From NCBI RefSeq assembly GCF_042676605.1, contig NZ_JBHTHQ010000021.1, forward strand, positions 620,001-684,000: a DNA stretch of 64,000 bases, read 5' to 3'. Every line of letters starts with the position of its first letter. Within the stretch, counting starts at the first letter, position 1. Position numbers and translations under genes: made by a program. This document shows, one piece after another, positions 17,269 through 25,900 of this stretch. Source of the DNA: Alloscardovia venturai. Its GTDB lineage: Bacteria; Actinomycetota; Actinomycetes; Actinomycetales; Bifidobacteriaceae. The notes below the pieces were generated by a model. It was given only the letters and a program-made list of their open reading frames with translations. It had not been told where the DNA came from and searched no databases.

Positions 17269-17877
17269 CTACTTCCCCATCGCATGTTCAAAGACAGTCC
17301 ATAGCTTTGCAGCTGCCCGCTCAACTTCGTCATTGACGATGATCACATCGAACTCGCTTTGAAGCTCTAGCTCATGCTTAGCAGTTTCCAAGCGACGCTT
17401 TTGCTGTTCCTCGGTTTCTGTACCGCGTCCTTTCAAGCGAGCTTCAAGCTCTTCAAAACTTGGAGGCGCGAGGAACACGAAAATGGGATCAATGCCAAGC
17501 TCTGCCGCACGAGCGCGTACTTTGTGCACTCCCTGCACATCAATTTCCAGCATGGAAGGAATCCTCGCGGCTAAATGCTCTCGAACAGGCTGAGCGGGAG
17601 TTCCATAGTGATTCATGCCATGCACAAGCGCGGTTTCGAGGAACTCGCCGCGTTTTTCTTTAGCTAAAAATTCTTCTTCTGTCATAAAGTAATAATTAAC
17701 GCCGTCTACCTCACCTGGTCGAGGGTCACGTGTTGTCGCGGAGACGGAAAGCCAAATATCAGGGTGCGATTCAAAAAGCTTAGCCTCGACCGTCCCCTTG
17801 CCGACAGCCGTAGGGCCAGCGAGAACAACGAGCTTATTCTTGTGAGCGATAGTATCGAGTGAAGCTTTTTCAGTCAT
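17269..17877 (-). CDS. gmk: Guanylate kinase
   Basis: Phosphorylates GMP to GDP with ATP. Protein of 202 residues, normal length. P-loop VVLAGPTAVGKGT (about residues 17-29), GMP-binding SATTRDPRPGEVDGVNYYF (about 46-64), and the Gmk block SMLEIDVQGVHKVR near 108. In related actinobacteria it sits directly before rpoZ; here it is separated from rpoZ-metK by about 16 kb of other genes and from carB by the antiporter gene. The ribosome-binding site before the ATG at 17877 is weak. Confidence 0.95.
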   Translation of the reverse strand: MTEKASLDTIAHKNKLVVLAGPTAVGKGTVEAKLFESHPDIWLSVSATTRDPRPGEVDGVNYYFMTEEEFLAKEKRGEFLETALVHGMNHYGTPAQPVREHLAARIPSMLEIDVQGVHKVRARAAELGIDPIFVFLAPPSFEELEARLKGRGTETEEQQKRRLETAKHELELQSEFDVIIVNDEVERAAAKLWTVFEHAMGK

Positions 17878-17983
17878 ACCAATTACGATACGCTAAGCTC
17901 ACGAACGAATTTCCTCAATCCAGCTCATTACCAGATATACACGGTAGAATAAACACAACAAGAAGATACAGAGGTTTACTTTC

Positions 17984-19546
17984 GTGACTCAAACATTTAT
18001 CTCATTAACAGTTATTGCAGCAATTGCAGCGGTGGTTCCGCTTATCGCACGACTTATTCCAAAACAGTTCGTGCCAGAAACGGTGCTTCTCATAGCTGCT
18101 GGCGCCCTCCTAGGACCACACATGTTCGGCATTATTCGTAGTAGCTCAGAGTCTATTATAGTCCTCTCAGACTTAGGATGCGCATTTCTCTTCCTCTTAG
18201 CAGGCTATGAAATCAGTCCTCGGTCGCTGACCAGCAAAGACGGAAGAAGAGGTCTTATCACGTGGGGGTTTACACTCGTTCTCGGCATTGCCGTAGCTTT
18301 CATCCTTCCACAAATCGCAAGCGGTTCACAAGGTAAGATAGCTACTGGATTACTGCTGACGACTACCGCACTCGGCACACTCATGCCGATTCTTAAGGAC
18401 AATGGTCTACTCGGCACCCGAGTAGGAGATCTTATCCTCGCATATGGTACATGGGGCGAACTGGCGACAGTCATCGCTGTGGCAATTCTTCTCTCTACTC
18501 GCCAGGCATGGGCTACTGCTGTCATTCTTCTTGCAATGCTTCTCCTATGCATATGGATTGCCGTAGTGGGTGGTCGCGCGATTCAAACTGGCAACCGTAT
18601 CTACCGATTCATCGAAGAACGCGCAGAATCCAATTCACAAACTATGTTTCGTATCACGATGCTTATTTTGATTCTGCTTGTGGCATTCTCTTCTATCTTT
18701 GACATTGATATCGTTCTTGGTGCCTTCGCTGCTGGATTCATCTTACGTTTCCTGACGAAGCAAGAGAATGAATCACTGATGACGAAGCTCGAAGGTACTG
18801 CATATGGATTCTTCATTCCGCTATTCTTCATCGTCTCGGGATCGGGAATTAATCTCAAGGCTGTCATACGTAACCCTGGATTACTCATCATATTCATCGT
18901 GGCACTTGTCGTAGTCCGCGCTGTACCTATCATCGTGTCACTGTCGATAGAGAAAGATCCAGATAAACGCCTTACGTGGCACAATCGTTTATCTGTGGCT
19001 TTCTACTCCACTACAGCGTTACCTCTCATCGTAGCAATCACTGGAATAGCGACAAATCACAAGATTATAAGTACCGACACCGCGTCGGTTCTTGTAGCCG
19101 CAGGAGCCGTGACTGTATTCCTCATGCCTCTCATCGGGCAGATCACTTATAAGGTCGTCGATGCTGAGCCTATTAAGGCAATTTCTGAAATCGCTCACTC
19201 ACCGAATGACATTCGTACCATTATGCATGAGCATCTTATCAAAGAGCGTGAACGCGCCGCGATGTATCGTGAGATTGCTAAAAAACGTATCATTCGCAGA
19301 CTCGATGCTATTGAAGATCCGCAAGAACGCGACGAAATGCGAAAGCTTATCAAGAAGCAAACCCAAGAAAACGCAGCATTCTTGGAGTCTCAACGTCTTG
19401 AAGGATATACGATTCGCCTTAAGCACCGAGCCGAGTTTAGACACCTCTACCACAAGTATCACGATGGCGATGTGCCGGATATGCGTGACTACTTCTTTGG
19501 AGAAGACGATGCGCAGGACGAGTCACTCTCGCCGCACGTTGCATAA
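17984..19546 (+). CDS. Cation:proton antiporter (CPA2/KefB-like)
   Basis: Membrane protein of 520 residues with about 12-13 hydrophobic segments in the first 390 residues, including GCAFLFLLAGYEISPRSL and the IDIVLGAFAAGFILRFL and FYSTTALPLIVAITGIA regions typical of monovalent cation:proton antiporters of the CPA2 group. The last 120 residues are soluble, charged and helical (EHLIKERERAAMYREIAKKR onward) and probably regulatory; no TrkA-N nucleotide-binding domain is seen. Starts at GTG 17984 behind AGAGG. Probably serves pH or Na+/K+ balance. It lies on the opposite strand between gmk and carB, so it was likely inserted into that block (inference). Confidence 0.88.
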   Translation: MTQTFISLTVIAAIAAVVPLIARLIPKQFVPETVLLIAAGALLGPHMFGIIRSSSESIIVLSDLGCAFLFLLAGYEISPRSLTSKDGRRGLITWGFTLVLGIAVAFILPQIASGSQGKIATGLLLTTTALGTLMPILKDNGLLGTRVGDLILAYGTWGELATVIAVAILLSTRQAWATAVILLAMLLLCIWIAVVGGRAIQTGNRIYRFIEERAESNSQTMFRITMLILILLVAFSSIFDIDIVLGAFAAGFILRFLTKQENESLMTKLEGTAYGFFIPLFFIVSGSGINLKAVIRNPGLLIIFIVALVVVRAVPIIVSLSIEKDPDKRLTWHNRLSVAFYSTTALPLIVAITGIATNHKIISTDTASVLVAAGAVTVFLMPLIGQITYKVVDAEPIKAISEIAHSPNDIRTIMHEHLIKERERAAMYREIAKKRIIRRLDAIEDPQERDEMRKLIKKQTQENAAFLESQRLEGYTIRLKHRAEFRHLYHKYHDGDVPDMRDYFFGEDDAQDESLSPHVA

Positions 19547-19563
19547 TAAAATCGTTACACAAT

Positions 19564-19612
19564 AAAATCAAAGAGCGCCGTCTCCGTTTCACACGGCCGA
19601 ACAGCGCTCCTC
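19564..19612 (-). terminator. Terminator after carB
   Basis: GAGCGC (19573-19578) pairs with GCGCTC (19604-19609), with inner CGT/ACG pairing. On the minus strand the stem is followed by CTTTGATTTTATT. It lies between the convergent antiporter and carB genes and could serve both. Confidence 0.55.
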
Positions 19613-19638
19613 GTCTTCTTAAGGCTGAACCTTATACA

Positions 19639-22600
19639 TTATGCATTCTGTCGATCGAGTTCATGCAAACGCTGAGCATGCTCCTGAATAGAAGCAATGT
19701 CGTAGTCATCCTTCTTAACAGCCTCAATCGCTACCAAAGCCGCCATAAACTCAGTCGCAGTAGTGAACTGAGGAAGATCAGCTGCAATTGCCGCTGCGCG
19801 AATGGAGTAACCATCTGCACGCGACGATCGTGAACTTGGCGTATTGAGAATGAGATCAATCTTGCCTTCTTCAATGAGGTCCACGACGTTCTTGCCCAGC
19901 GAGCCTGGGACGGTTATTTGCTTCATGTCACCTGTGCGGACATCACGTGTGAGCTTATCCACGACTTGAACTTCCATACCGTAACGGCGAAGCACAGATG
20001 CTGAACCCTCGGTAGCGAAAAGCTTGAAGCCAAGCTCGCGCAGGCGGGTAGCCATAAGTGGGAGCTGACGCTTATCAGTATCATTTACAGAGATGAAAAC
20101 GTTTCCACCAGTTGGTAAACCGCCATCATATGCAGCAATTTGGCTCTTTGCAAAAGCATGAGGGAAGTCACGATCGAATCCCATAACTTCACCTGTCGAA
20201 CGCATCTCTGGACCGAGAATCACATCGACAGTCTTCCCTGCTTCAGTACGGAAACGCTTAAATGGCAGAACAGCTTCCTTAACTGCTACCGGCTGTCCTG
20301 GGCGAATATCCCCGCCATCACCCTCTGGTAAAAGCAGTCCGAGCTTGCGACAATCCTCTATGGTCTCGCCAGCCATGACACGGGCAGCAGCCTTTGCAAG
20401 AGCCGTACCGGTCGCCTTCGATGCAAATGGAACTGTGCGGGATGCGCGTGGATTTGCTTCAATGACGTACAACGTATTGCTCATATAAGCAAACTGCACA
20501 TTGATAAGACCCTGTACTCCCACCCCCTCAGCAATTGCAAGAGTAGCATCACGCAGACGCTGGATCTGATTGTCAGACAGCGTATTCGGTGGGAGCACAC
20601 ATGCCGCATCACCAGAGTGCACGCCAGCTTCCTCGATATGCTCCATAATGCCGCCAACGTACAGTTCCTTGCCATCATAGAGTGCATCGACATCCACTTC
20701 GATAGCATCGGAGAGGAACTTATCAATCAGCAGAGGAGATGCTAGGCGGCCAGAAACCACACGGTCCGCCTGAGCTTGCCTCAATGCGCGATCGACATAT
20801 TCCTTCAGCTGAGTGTCTTCAAAGACAATCTCCATGCCACGTCCGCCGAGGACATAAGATGGGCGCACGAGTACCGGATAGCCGATGGAATGTGCAGCAC
20901 TGAGTGCTTCGTCCATAGAGAGAGCCGTGCCATAGCGAGGAGCATTCAAATGCTTCTCTTCCAAGACTTCACCGAAGAGCTCACGGTTTTCTGCCAAATC
21001 AATGGATTCAGGAGTAGTTCCCAAAATCGGCACACCAGCAGCCTTGAGGCGAGCAGCCAACGACAACGGAGTTTGACCACCGAGCTGAACGATGACACCC
21101 TTGACAGGTCCCTGCTTAAGCTCTGCCTTATAAATTTCGAATACATCTTCGAAGGTCAGTGGTTCAAAGTATAAGCGGTCGGAGATATCGTAATCAGTAG
21201 ACACAGTCTCTGGATTGCAGTTGACCATAATCGTGTCATAGGTCTTGCCCAGTTCCTGTACAGCGTGAACACACGTGTAGTCAAACTCGATACCCTGACC
21301 AATGCGGTTTGGTCCCGATCCTAAGATAATCACTGCCTCACGGTCACGTTTCTTGAGTTCAGTTTCTGAGGCGTATGTAGAGTAATAGTATGGCGTGACA
21401 GCATCAAACTCTGCTGCGCACGTATCTACCGTCTTATACACAGGTCGGATACCGTAATTCATACGCAGCTCACGAATGACGTCCTCGCCTTGATCACCAA
21501 GTCCTCGTAAATGAGAAACTTGCACGTCGGAAAGCCCTGCTTTCTTTGCCTTCGTAAGAAGTTGTGGTCCGAGAGCTTCCGCTACCTGTACTTCACACGC
21601 CGTGGCATTAATTTGCAAGAGTTGGTCTATGAACCATGGATCAATTTTTGTCGCATCAAAGATTTGCTGCAGTGTAGCACCGCCCCAGATGGCGCGCATA
21701 AGCTGGAGATAGCGATGCTCTGTAGGAATCTTGATAGCTTCGAGAAGGTCAGCCACTTCCTCCTTCGTTGGCACTGGACCATCCCAATTAAAGCCAGAAT
21801 TGCGCTTATCAATGGATCTCATAGCTTTGCCGAGGGACTCTTGGAAATTACCCGCAAGTGCCATCGCCTCGCCGACCGACTTCATAGACGTAGTAAGCGT
21901 TGGGTCGGCGCCAGGGAACTTCTCAAACGCAAAGCGAGGAATCTTCGTGACGACGTAATCAATAGTCGGTTCAAAACTTGCAGGAGTAGTCTCAGTAATG
22001 TCGTTCTGAATTTCATCCAAGGTATAGCCCAACGCAAGCTTTGCAGCAATCTTTGCAATTGGATAACCAGTCGCCTTCGAAGCAAGTGCAGACGAGCGTG
22101 ATACACGCGGATTCATCTCGATAACGACGATACGACCATTCTTTGGATTGACAGCGAACTGTATATTGCAACCGCCAGTGTCGACACCTACACCACGAAT
22201 AATTGCGATACCAATATCGCGCAGTCTCTGATATTCACGATCGGTTAATGTAAAGACCGGTGCAACGGTAATAGAATCACCCGTATGAACGCCGACAGGA
22301 TCTACATTTTCGATCGGACAGACAACGACGACGTTGTCCTTGCGGTCGCGCATAAGTTCGAGCTCATACTCTTTCCAGCCCTCGAGTCCTTCCTCGATCA
22401 AGACCTCATGGGTTGGAGAGTAATGAAGACCAGCACCAGCGATACGATGCAAATCCTCAAGATTGCGAGCGATACCAGAGCCTAATCCTCCCATGGTGAA
22501 CGATGGTCGCACGACAACCGGATATCCCAGTTCATCGTTGACAATGTGTTCCACCTCTTCCATGGAATGCGCGATAAAGGAGCGAGCGGAGTCACCGCCT

Positions 22601-23016
22601 GCTTCTTCGACGACTTTCTTGAAAAGTTCACGATCTTCGCCACGGTCTATTGCTTCTAGCGAGGCACCAATCAGTTCGACGTTATACTTCTCAAGCACCC
22701 CAGCGTTGCCTAAAGCGATGGCAGCATTGAGCGCTGTCTGACCACCAAGTGTAGGCAAGAGTGCATCTGGACGTTCTTTCGCGATAATACGTTCAAGAAT
22801 AGGCACAGAAAGCGGCTCGATATATGTGGCATCTGCCATTTCTGGGTCGGTCATGATGGTTGCTGGATTCGAGTTGACGAGGATGACGCGTACACCTTCC
22901 TCACGGAGTACTCGGCATGCTTGTGTACCCGAGTAATCGAACTCAGCTGCTTGACCGATCACAATAGGACCGGAACCAATGACCATAACGGATGTGATGT
23001 CTGTGCGCTTTGGCAT
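19639..23016 (-). CDS. carB: Carbamoyl-phosphate synthase, large subunit
   Basis: Uses bicarbonate, ammonia channelled from CarA and two ATP to form carbamoyl phosphate for pyrimidines and arginine. 1125 residues, slightly longer than the common 1070-1110. Two homologous ATP-grasp halves are visible: KRTDITSVMVIGSGPIVIGQAAEFDYSGTQ at the N-terminus and VIILGSGPNRIGQGIEFDYTCVH near residue 565, each with MNPRVSRSSALASKATGYP or EANPRASRTVPFASKATG blocks. The C-terminal allosteric MGS-like domain (FISVNDTDKRQLPLMATRLRELGF onward) is complete. Follows carA by 26 bp. Confidence 0.98.
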   Translation of the reverse strand: MPKRTDITSVMVIGSGPIVIGQAAEFDYSGTQACRVLREEGVRVILVNSNPATIMTDPEMADATYIEPLSVPILERIIAKERPDALLPTLGGQTALNAAIALGNAGVLEKYNVELIGASLEAIDRGEDRELFKKVVEEAGGDSARSFIAHSMEEVEHIVNDELGYPVVVRPSFTMGGLGSGIARNLEDLHRIAGAGLHYSPTHEVLIEEGLEGWKEYELELMRDRKDNVVVVCPIENVDPVGVHTGDSITVAPVFTLTDREYQRLRDIGIAIIRGVGVDTGGCNIQFAVNPKNGRIVVIEMNPRVSRSSALASKATGYPIAKIAAKLALGYTLDEIQNDITETTPASFEPTIDYVVTKIPRFAFEKFPGADPTLTTSMKSVGEAMALAGNFQESLGKAMRSIDKRNSGFNWDGPVPTKEEVADLLEAIKIPTEHRYLQLMRAIWGGATLQQIFDATKIDPWFIDQLLQINATACEVQVAEALGPQLLTKAKKAGLSDVQVSHLRGLGDQGEDVIRELRMNYGIRPVYKTVDTCAAEFDAVTPYYYSTYASETELKKRDREAVIILGSGPNRIGQGIEFDYTCVHAVQELGKTYDTIMVNCNPETVSTDYDISDRLYFEPLTFEDVFEIYKAELKQGPVKGVIVQLGGQTPLSLAARLKAAGVPILGTTPESIDLAENRELFGEVLEEKHLNAPRYGTALSMDEALSAAHSIGYPVLVRPSYVLGGRGMEIVFEDTQLKEYVDRALRQAQADRVVSGRLASPLLIDKFLSDAIEVDVDALYDGKELYVGGIMEHIEEAGVHSGDAACVLPPNTLSDNQIQRLRDATLAIAEGVGVQGLINVQFAYMSNTLYVIEANPRASRTVPFASKATGTALAKAAARVMAGETIEDCRKLGLLLPEGDGGDIRPGQPVAVKEAVLPFKRFRTEAGKTVDVILGPEMRSTGEVMGFDRDFPHAFAKSQIAAYDGGLPTGGNVFISVNDTDKRQLPLMATRLRELGFKLFATEGSASVLRRYGMEVQVVDKLTRDVRTGDMKQITVPGSLGKNVVDLIEEGKIDLILNTPSSRSSRADGYSIRAAAIAADLPQFTTATEFMAALVAIEAVKKDDYDIASIQEHAQRLHELDRQNA

Positions 23017-23042
23017 AGGAATTCCCTTCTATTGCGACAACG

Positions 23043-24263
23043 TTAGTGACGAGATACCTTATTATTTTTCATCATGTCGATAAACAGGTCAAAGAGATAC
23101 GCTGCATCATGAGGACCAGCAGCTGCTTCTGGATGATACTGCACGGAAAATGCAGGGATATCGAGACACTGCAGCCCTTCTACCACGTCATCATTAAGAT
23201 CAACATGGCTGACTTGCACACGACCATAATGTCCACCACCATATGGGCTTGGTACAGGTTCTCCCTTGGGGGCATCAACTGCGAAGCCGTGGTTATGAGC
23301 AGTGACTTCAACTTTGCCTGTCGTCAAATCTTGAACCGGTTGGTTGACACCACGATGTCCAAATTTGAGCTTATATGTGCCAAAACCGAGTGCACGTCCA
23401 AGTAGCTGATTGCCAAAGCAAATGCCAAAGAATGGAATCTCCGTATCCAGAACTTTGCGCAATTGCTCGACCTCGAAGTCTGCCGTAGAAGGATCTCCTG
23501 GACCGTTGGAGAAGAATACGCCGTCAGGGTTTATCGCGACAATATCGTCATATGTAGTAGTAGAAGGCATGACATAGACACGGCAACCGCGCTCTGCCAT
23601 ACGATACGGGCTCATTGCTTTTACCCCAAGATCGACGGATGCAACAGTGTACAAAGGCTCCTTGCCAGCAAACGCTCCTTGAGGTTCTACAACATACGTT
23701 TCTTTCGTTGATACTTCTTCGGAAAGGTTCAAGCCCGCCATATGTACAGACGACGTCACCACATTAAGCAAATCGGAAATGCGCTTGAGCTGACCTGACT
23801 CATCTACCAAGGACTCCCCAGAGAAAATGCCGGCACGCATTACACCTGCTGAGCGCAAATGTCGCACAAGCTTTCGCGTATCGATGTCAGCTATGCCAAC
23901 GATACCGTATGTATTTAAATCGTCGTCAAGTGTACGCTCTGCACGCCAATTAGAGATTTGAGTGGCAGGTTCACGGACGACATATCCAGCAGCCCATATA
24001 CGTGAGGACTCCGGATCTTCACTATTGACGCCAGTATTTCCGATATGAGGGAATGTCTGTACGATAATCTGACGGTCGTACGACGGATCCGTCAAAGTCT
24101 CTTGATAGCCGGTCATCGCTGTCGAAAAAACGATTTCACCTGTCGTCGTGCCTAAGGCGCCGTAAGGGCGACCGACGTAGACGTTGCCATCCTCTAACAC
24201 CAGAACGGCATCTCGAACGGAAAAACTATCTGAACTAAACAATGCCGAATCTTGAGGATTCAC
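23043..24263 (-). CDS. carA: Carbamoyl-phosphate synthase, small (glutaminase) subunit
   Basis: Hydrolyses glutamine and passes ammonia to CarB. 406 residues. N-terminal CPSase domain (AVLVLEDGNVYVGRPYGALGTTTGEIVFSTAMTGYQE), then a class I glutaminase domain with the nucleophile in FFGICFGNQLLG (C282) and the His/Glu in QYHPEAAAGPHD. A GTG start is chosen because AGGAGG lies at the right spacing before it. It lies 27 bp downstream of nusB, in the run efp-nusB-carA-carB, which looks like one operon. Confidence 0.97.
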   Translation of the reverse strand: MNPQDSALFSSDSFSVRDAVLVLEDGNVYVGRPYGALGTTTGEIVFSTAMTGYQETLTDPSYDRQIIVQTFPHIGNTGVNSEDPESSRIWAAGYVVREPATQISNWRAERTLDDDLNTYGIVGIADIDTRKLVRHLRSAGVMRAGIFSGESLVDESGQLKRISDLLNVVTSSVHMAGLNLSEEVSTKETYVVEPQGAFAGKEPLYTVASVDLGVKAMSPYRMAERGCRVYVMPSTTTYDDIVAINPDGVFFSNGPGDPSTADFEVEQLRKVLDTEIPFFGICFGNQLLGRALGFGTYKLKFGHRGVNQPVQDLTTGKVEVTAHNHGFAVDAPKGEPVPSPYGGGHYGRVQVSHVDLNDDVVEGLQCLDIPAFSVQYHPEAAAGPHDAAYLFDLFIDMMKNNKVSRH

Positions 24264-24290
24264 ACGTGCCTCCTGGTGTTAGGTGTCGGT

Positions 24291-24947
24291 CTATTTCCCT
24301 TGAGCGGACGACACACCACTTTCATCCGCAGGATAATCATCAGAATTATTATCCACCGGAATTGAAGATGGCGCATCATGAAAATCATGAATTGAGATAT
24401 CGGAGAAATTTTTCTCCTCAGTTACTTCAGTAACATCTTTATCAGCGGCATCAGCAGAATCACCTTCACTCACGCGACTATCTGCTTCTTGGACTGCAGC
24501 TTGTGCAGCACGCTCTTCTTGCCACTGAATTTCTTCCTGACGAATGTCATTAGATTTCTTTTCTATAGTGCTCAAAACACCATAAAGAAAATCTGGAGTT
24601 TCCTCGCCAGCTAGAGTCTTTGCAAGTGCAAGAGCCTCATCAATTGCAACTCCCGTAGGAATCTCGTCATTATAGACAATCTCCCACGTCGCCATACGTG
24701 CAAGGTTGCGATCGATAGCAGGCATACGTTTTACTTCCCACGAGTTCAGCGTATCTCCTATCGCTTTATCAATGGTACGGCGATGGTGCGCTACACCACG
24801 AACGATTTCGATAGCATACTCAGGAAGCGGTGTCTGTGCGCCAGGATACGCAATGCGTTCATCAAGGAGAGACAAAATCTCCTGCCCCTTAACGTCAGCC
24901 TCAAAAAGTGTATTCAGCGCACGCTTACGTGCAGTGGAACGAGCCAT
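24291..24947 (-). CDS. nusB: Transcription antitermination factor NusB with acidic tail
   Basis: Binds BoxA RNA with S10 during rRNA antitermination. The first about 140 residues carry the NusB helical domain (STARKRALNTLFEADVKG; MPAIDRNLARMATWEIVYNDEIPTGVAIDEALALAKT; FLYGVLSTI). A tail of about 80 residues follows, rich in Glu, Asp and Ser (EGDSADAADKDVTEVTEEKNF), which standard NusB lacks; 218 residues versus about 140-150 usual. Acidic tails on NusB occur in bifidobacteria to my knowledge, function unknown. RbfA in this window has a similar acidic extension. Follows efp by 23 bp. Confidence 0.95.
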   Translation of the reverse strand: MARSTARKRALNTLFEADVKGQEILSLLDERIAYPGAQTPLPEYAIEIVRGVAHHRRTIDKAIGDTLNSWEVKRMPAIDRNLARMATWEIVYNDEIPTGVAIDEALALAKTLAGEETPDFLYGVLSTIEKKSNDIRQEEIQWQEERAAQAAVQEADSRVSEGDSADAADKDVTEVTEEKNFSDISIHDFHDAPSSIPVDNNSDDYPADESGVSSAQGK

Positions 24948-24970
24948 CAGTGAGTTGTTCCTACCTGCTC

Positions 24971-25534
24971 TTAGTTTTCGCGACCGAGATAGTCACCAGT
25001 ACGGGTATCCACCTTCAGGCGGTCTCCCTCATTAATGAAGAGCGGAACCTGAATCTCCGCACCAGTCTCCATCGTTGCAGGCTTTGTACCTGCAGAAGAA
25101 CGGTTCCCCTGAAGGCCCGGTTCCGTGTGAGCAACTGTCAAGATAACAGATGCAGGAAGGTCAACAGACAGTGGATTACCTTCATGGAAGGATACGATGC
25201 AATCGGTACCTTCAAGAAGGAACTTTTCCTGATCACCGATAAGTGTCTCTGGGATATATACCTGGTCGTAGGTTGTCATATCCATGAAGACGAAATTATC
25301 GCCATCCTTGTAAGAGTACTGAAGAGTACGATTATCTACAGTCTCAAACTCCATCTTCATACCCGCGTTGAAAGTCTTATCAACAATCTTACCCGTCAAA
25401 ACTTCCTTAATCTTGGTACGCACGAAAGCCGGACCTTTACCTGGCTTCACATGTTGGAATTCAATAACGGTCCACAATTTACCATCGAGATTAATAACGG
25501 AACCATTCTTAATATCGTTTGAAGTTTGTGCCAC
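24971..25534 (-). CDS. efp: Translation elongation factor P
   Basis: Relieves ribosomes stalled at polyproline. The open frame begins at a GTG at 25543, but the GTG at 25534 gives the canonical start AQTSNDIKNGSVINLDGKLW, the standard 187 residues, and has TAGGTGAT at suitable spacing, so it is preferred. Conserved KPGKGPAFVRTKIKEVLTGKIVDKTF near residue 30, with K32 in the PGKGP loop where lysine-type EF-P is modified in some bacteria. The OB domains II and III are complete through VDTRTGDYLGR. First gene of the efp-nusB-carAB run. Confidence 0.96.
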   Translation of the reverse strand: MAQTSNDIKNGSVINLDGKLWTVIEFQHVKPGKGPAFVRTKIKEVLTGKIVDKTFNAGMKMEFETVDNRTLQYSYKDGDNFVFMDMTTYDQVYIPETLIGDQEKFLLEGTDCIVSFHEGNPLSVDLPASVILTVAHTEPGLQGNRSSAGTKPATMETGAEIQVPLFINEGDRLKVDTRTGDYLGREN

Positions 25535-25900
25535 TACAATCACCTATTCAAAATCGTTAAATCAAGCAATAAATCTAAATCTTTCTTATTATGCCATAGC
25601 CCCTTTACCGCATAATCATTCCGTGTTGTCCGCCTCACAGTTGTTTACATAGTGAACAGTGCACAATATTTTTTCTGAAAATTTTCCTCTTTAAATTTGG
25701 CAACGATATACAAATTTAACTCACTACTATATTCAATTCTATGCATAATTATGCAATATATGAACAAAAAGCACTATCTGTAGCACTTATTTTTAGCCTA
25801 GACACTATATACAGTGCCGCGTTTTTTTCTAGACTAACCTATAGGACCTTACGGTCCGCATCTCAACAAACAAGAGAAATTAGAGAAAATAGAGAAACAT
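25535..25900. promoter_or_regulatory. Divergent region between efp and the subtilase gene
   Basis: No gene. Contains a perfect 14-bp palindrome TGCATAATTATGCA (25742-25755), a small CACT/AGTG hairpin with following T-run near 25803-25829, and GGACC-TTAC-GGTCC (25844-25857) just before the subtilase gene. A CATAAT -10-like hexamer for efp is readable on the minus strand near 25590. The subtilase ATG has only a purine-rich AGAGAAA as ribosome-binding site. Confidence 0.45.

Noticed and set aside
23046..23405. Plus-strand open frame opposite carA
   Set aside because: Shadow of the carA coding strand with no start signal or recognisable product.
25844..25857. GGACC-TTAC-GGTCC as a terminator
   Set aside because: No T-run follows and it sits in the 5' region of the subtilase gene, so a leader hairpin is the better reading.
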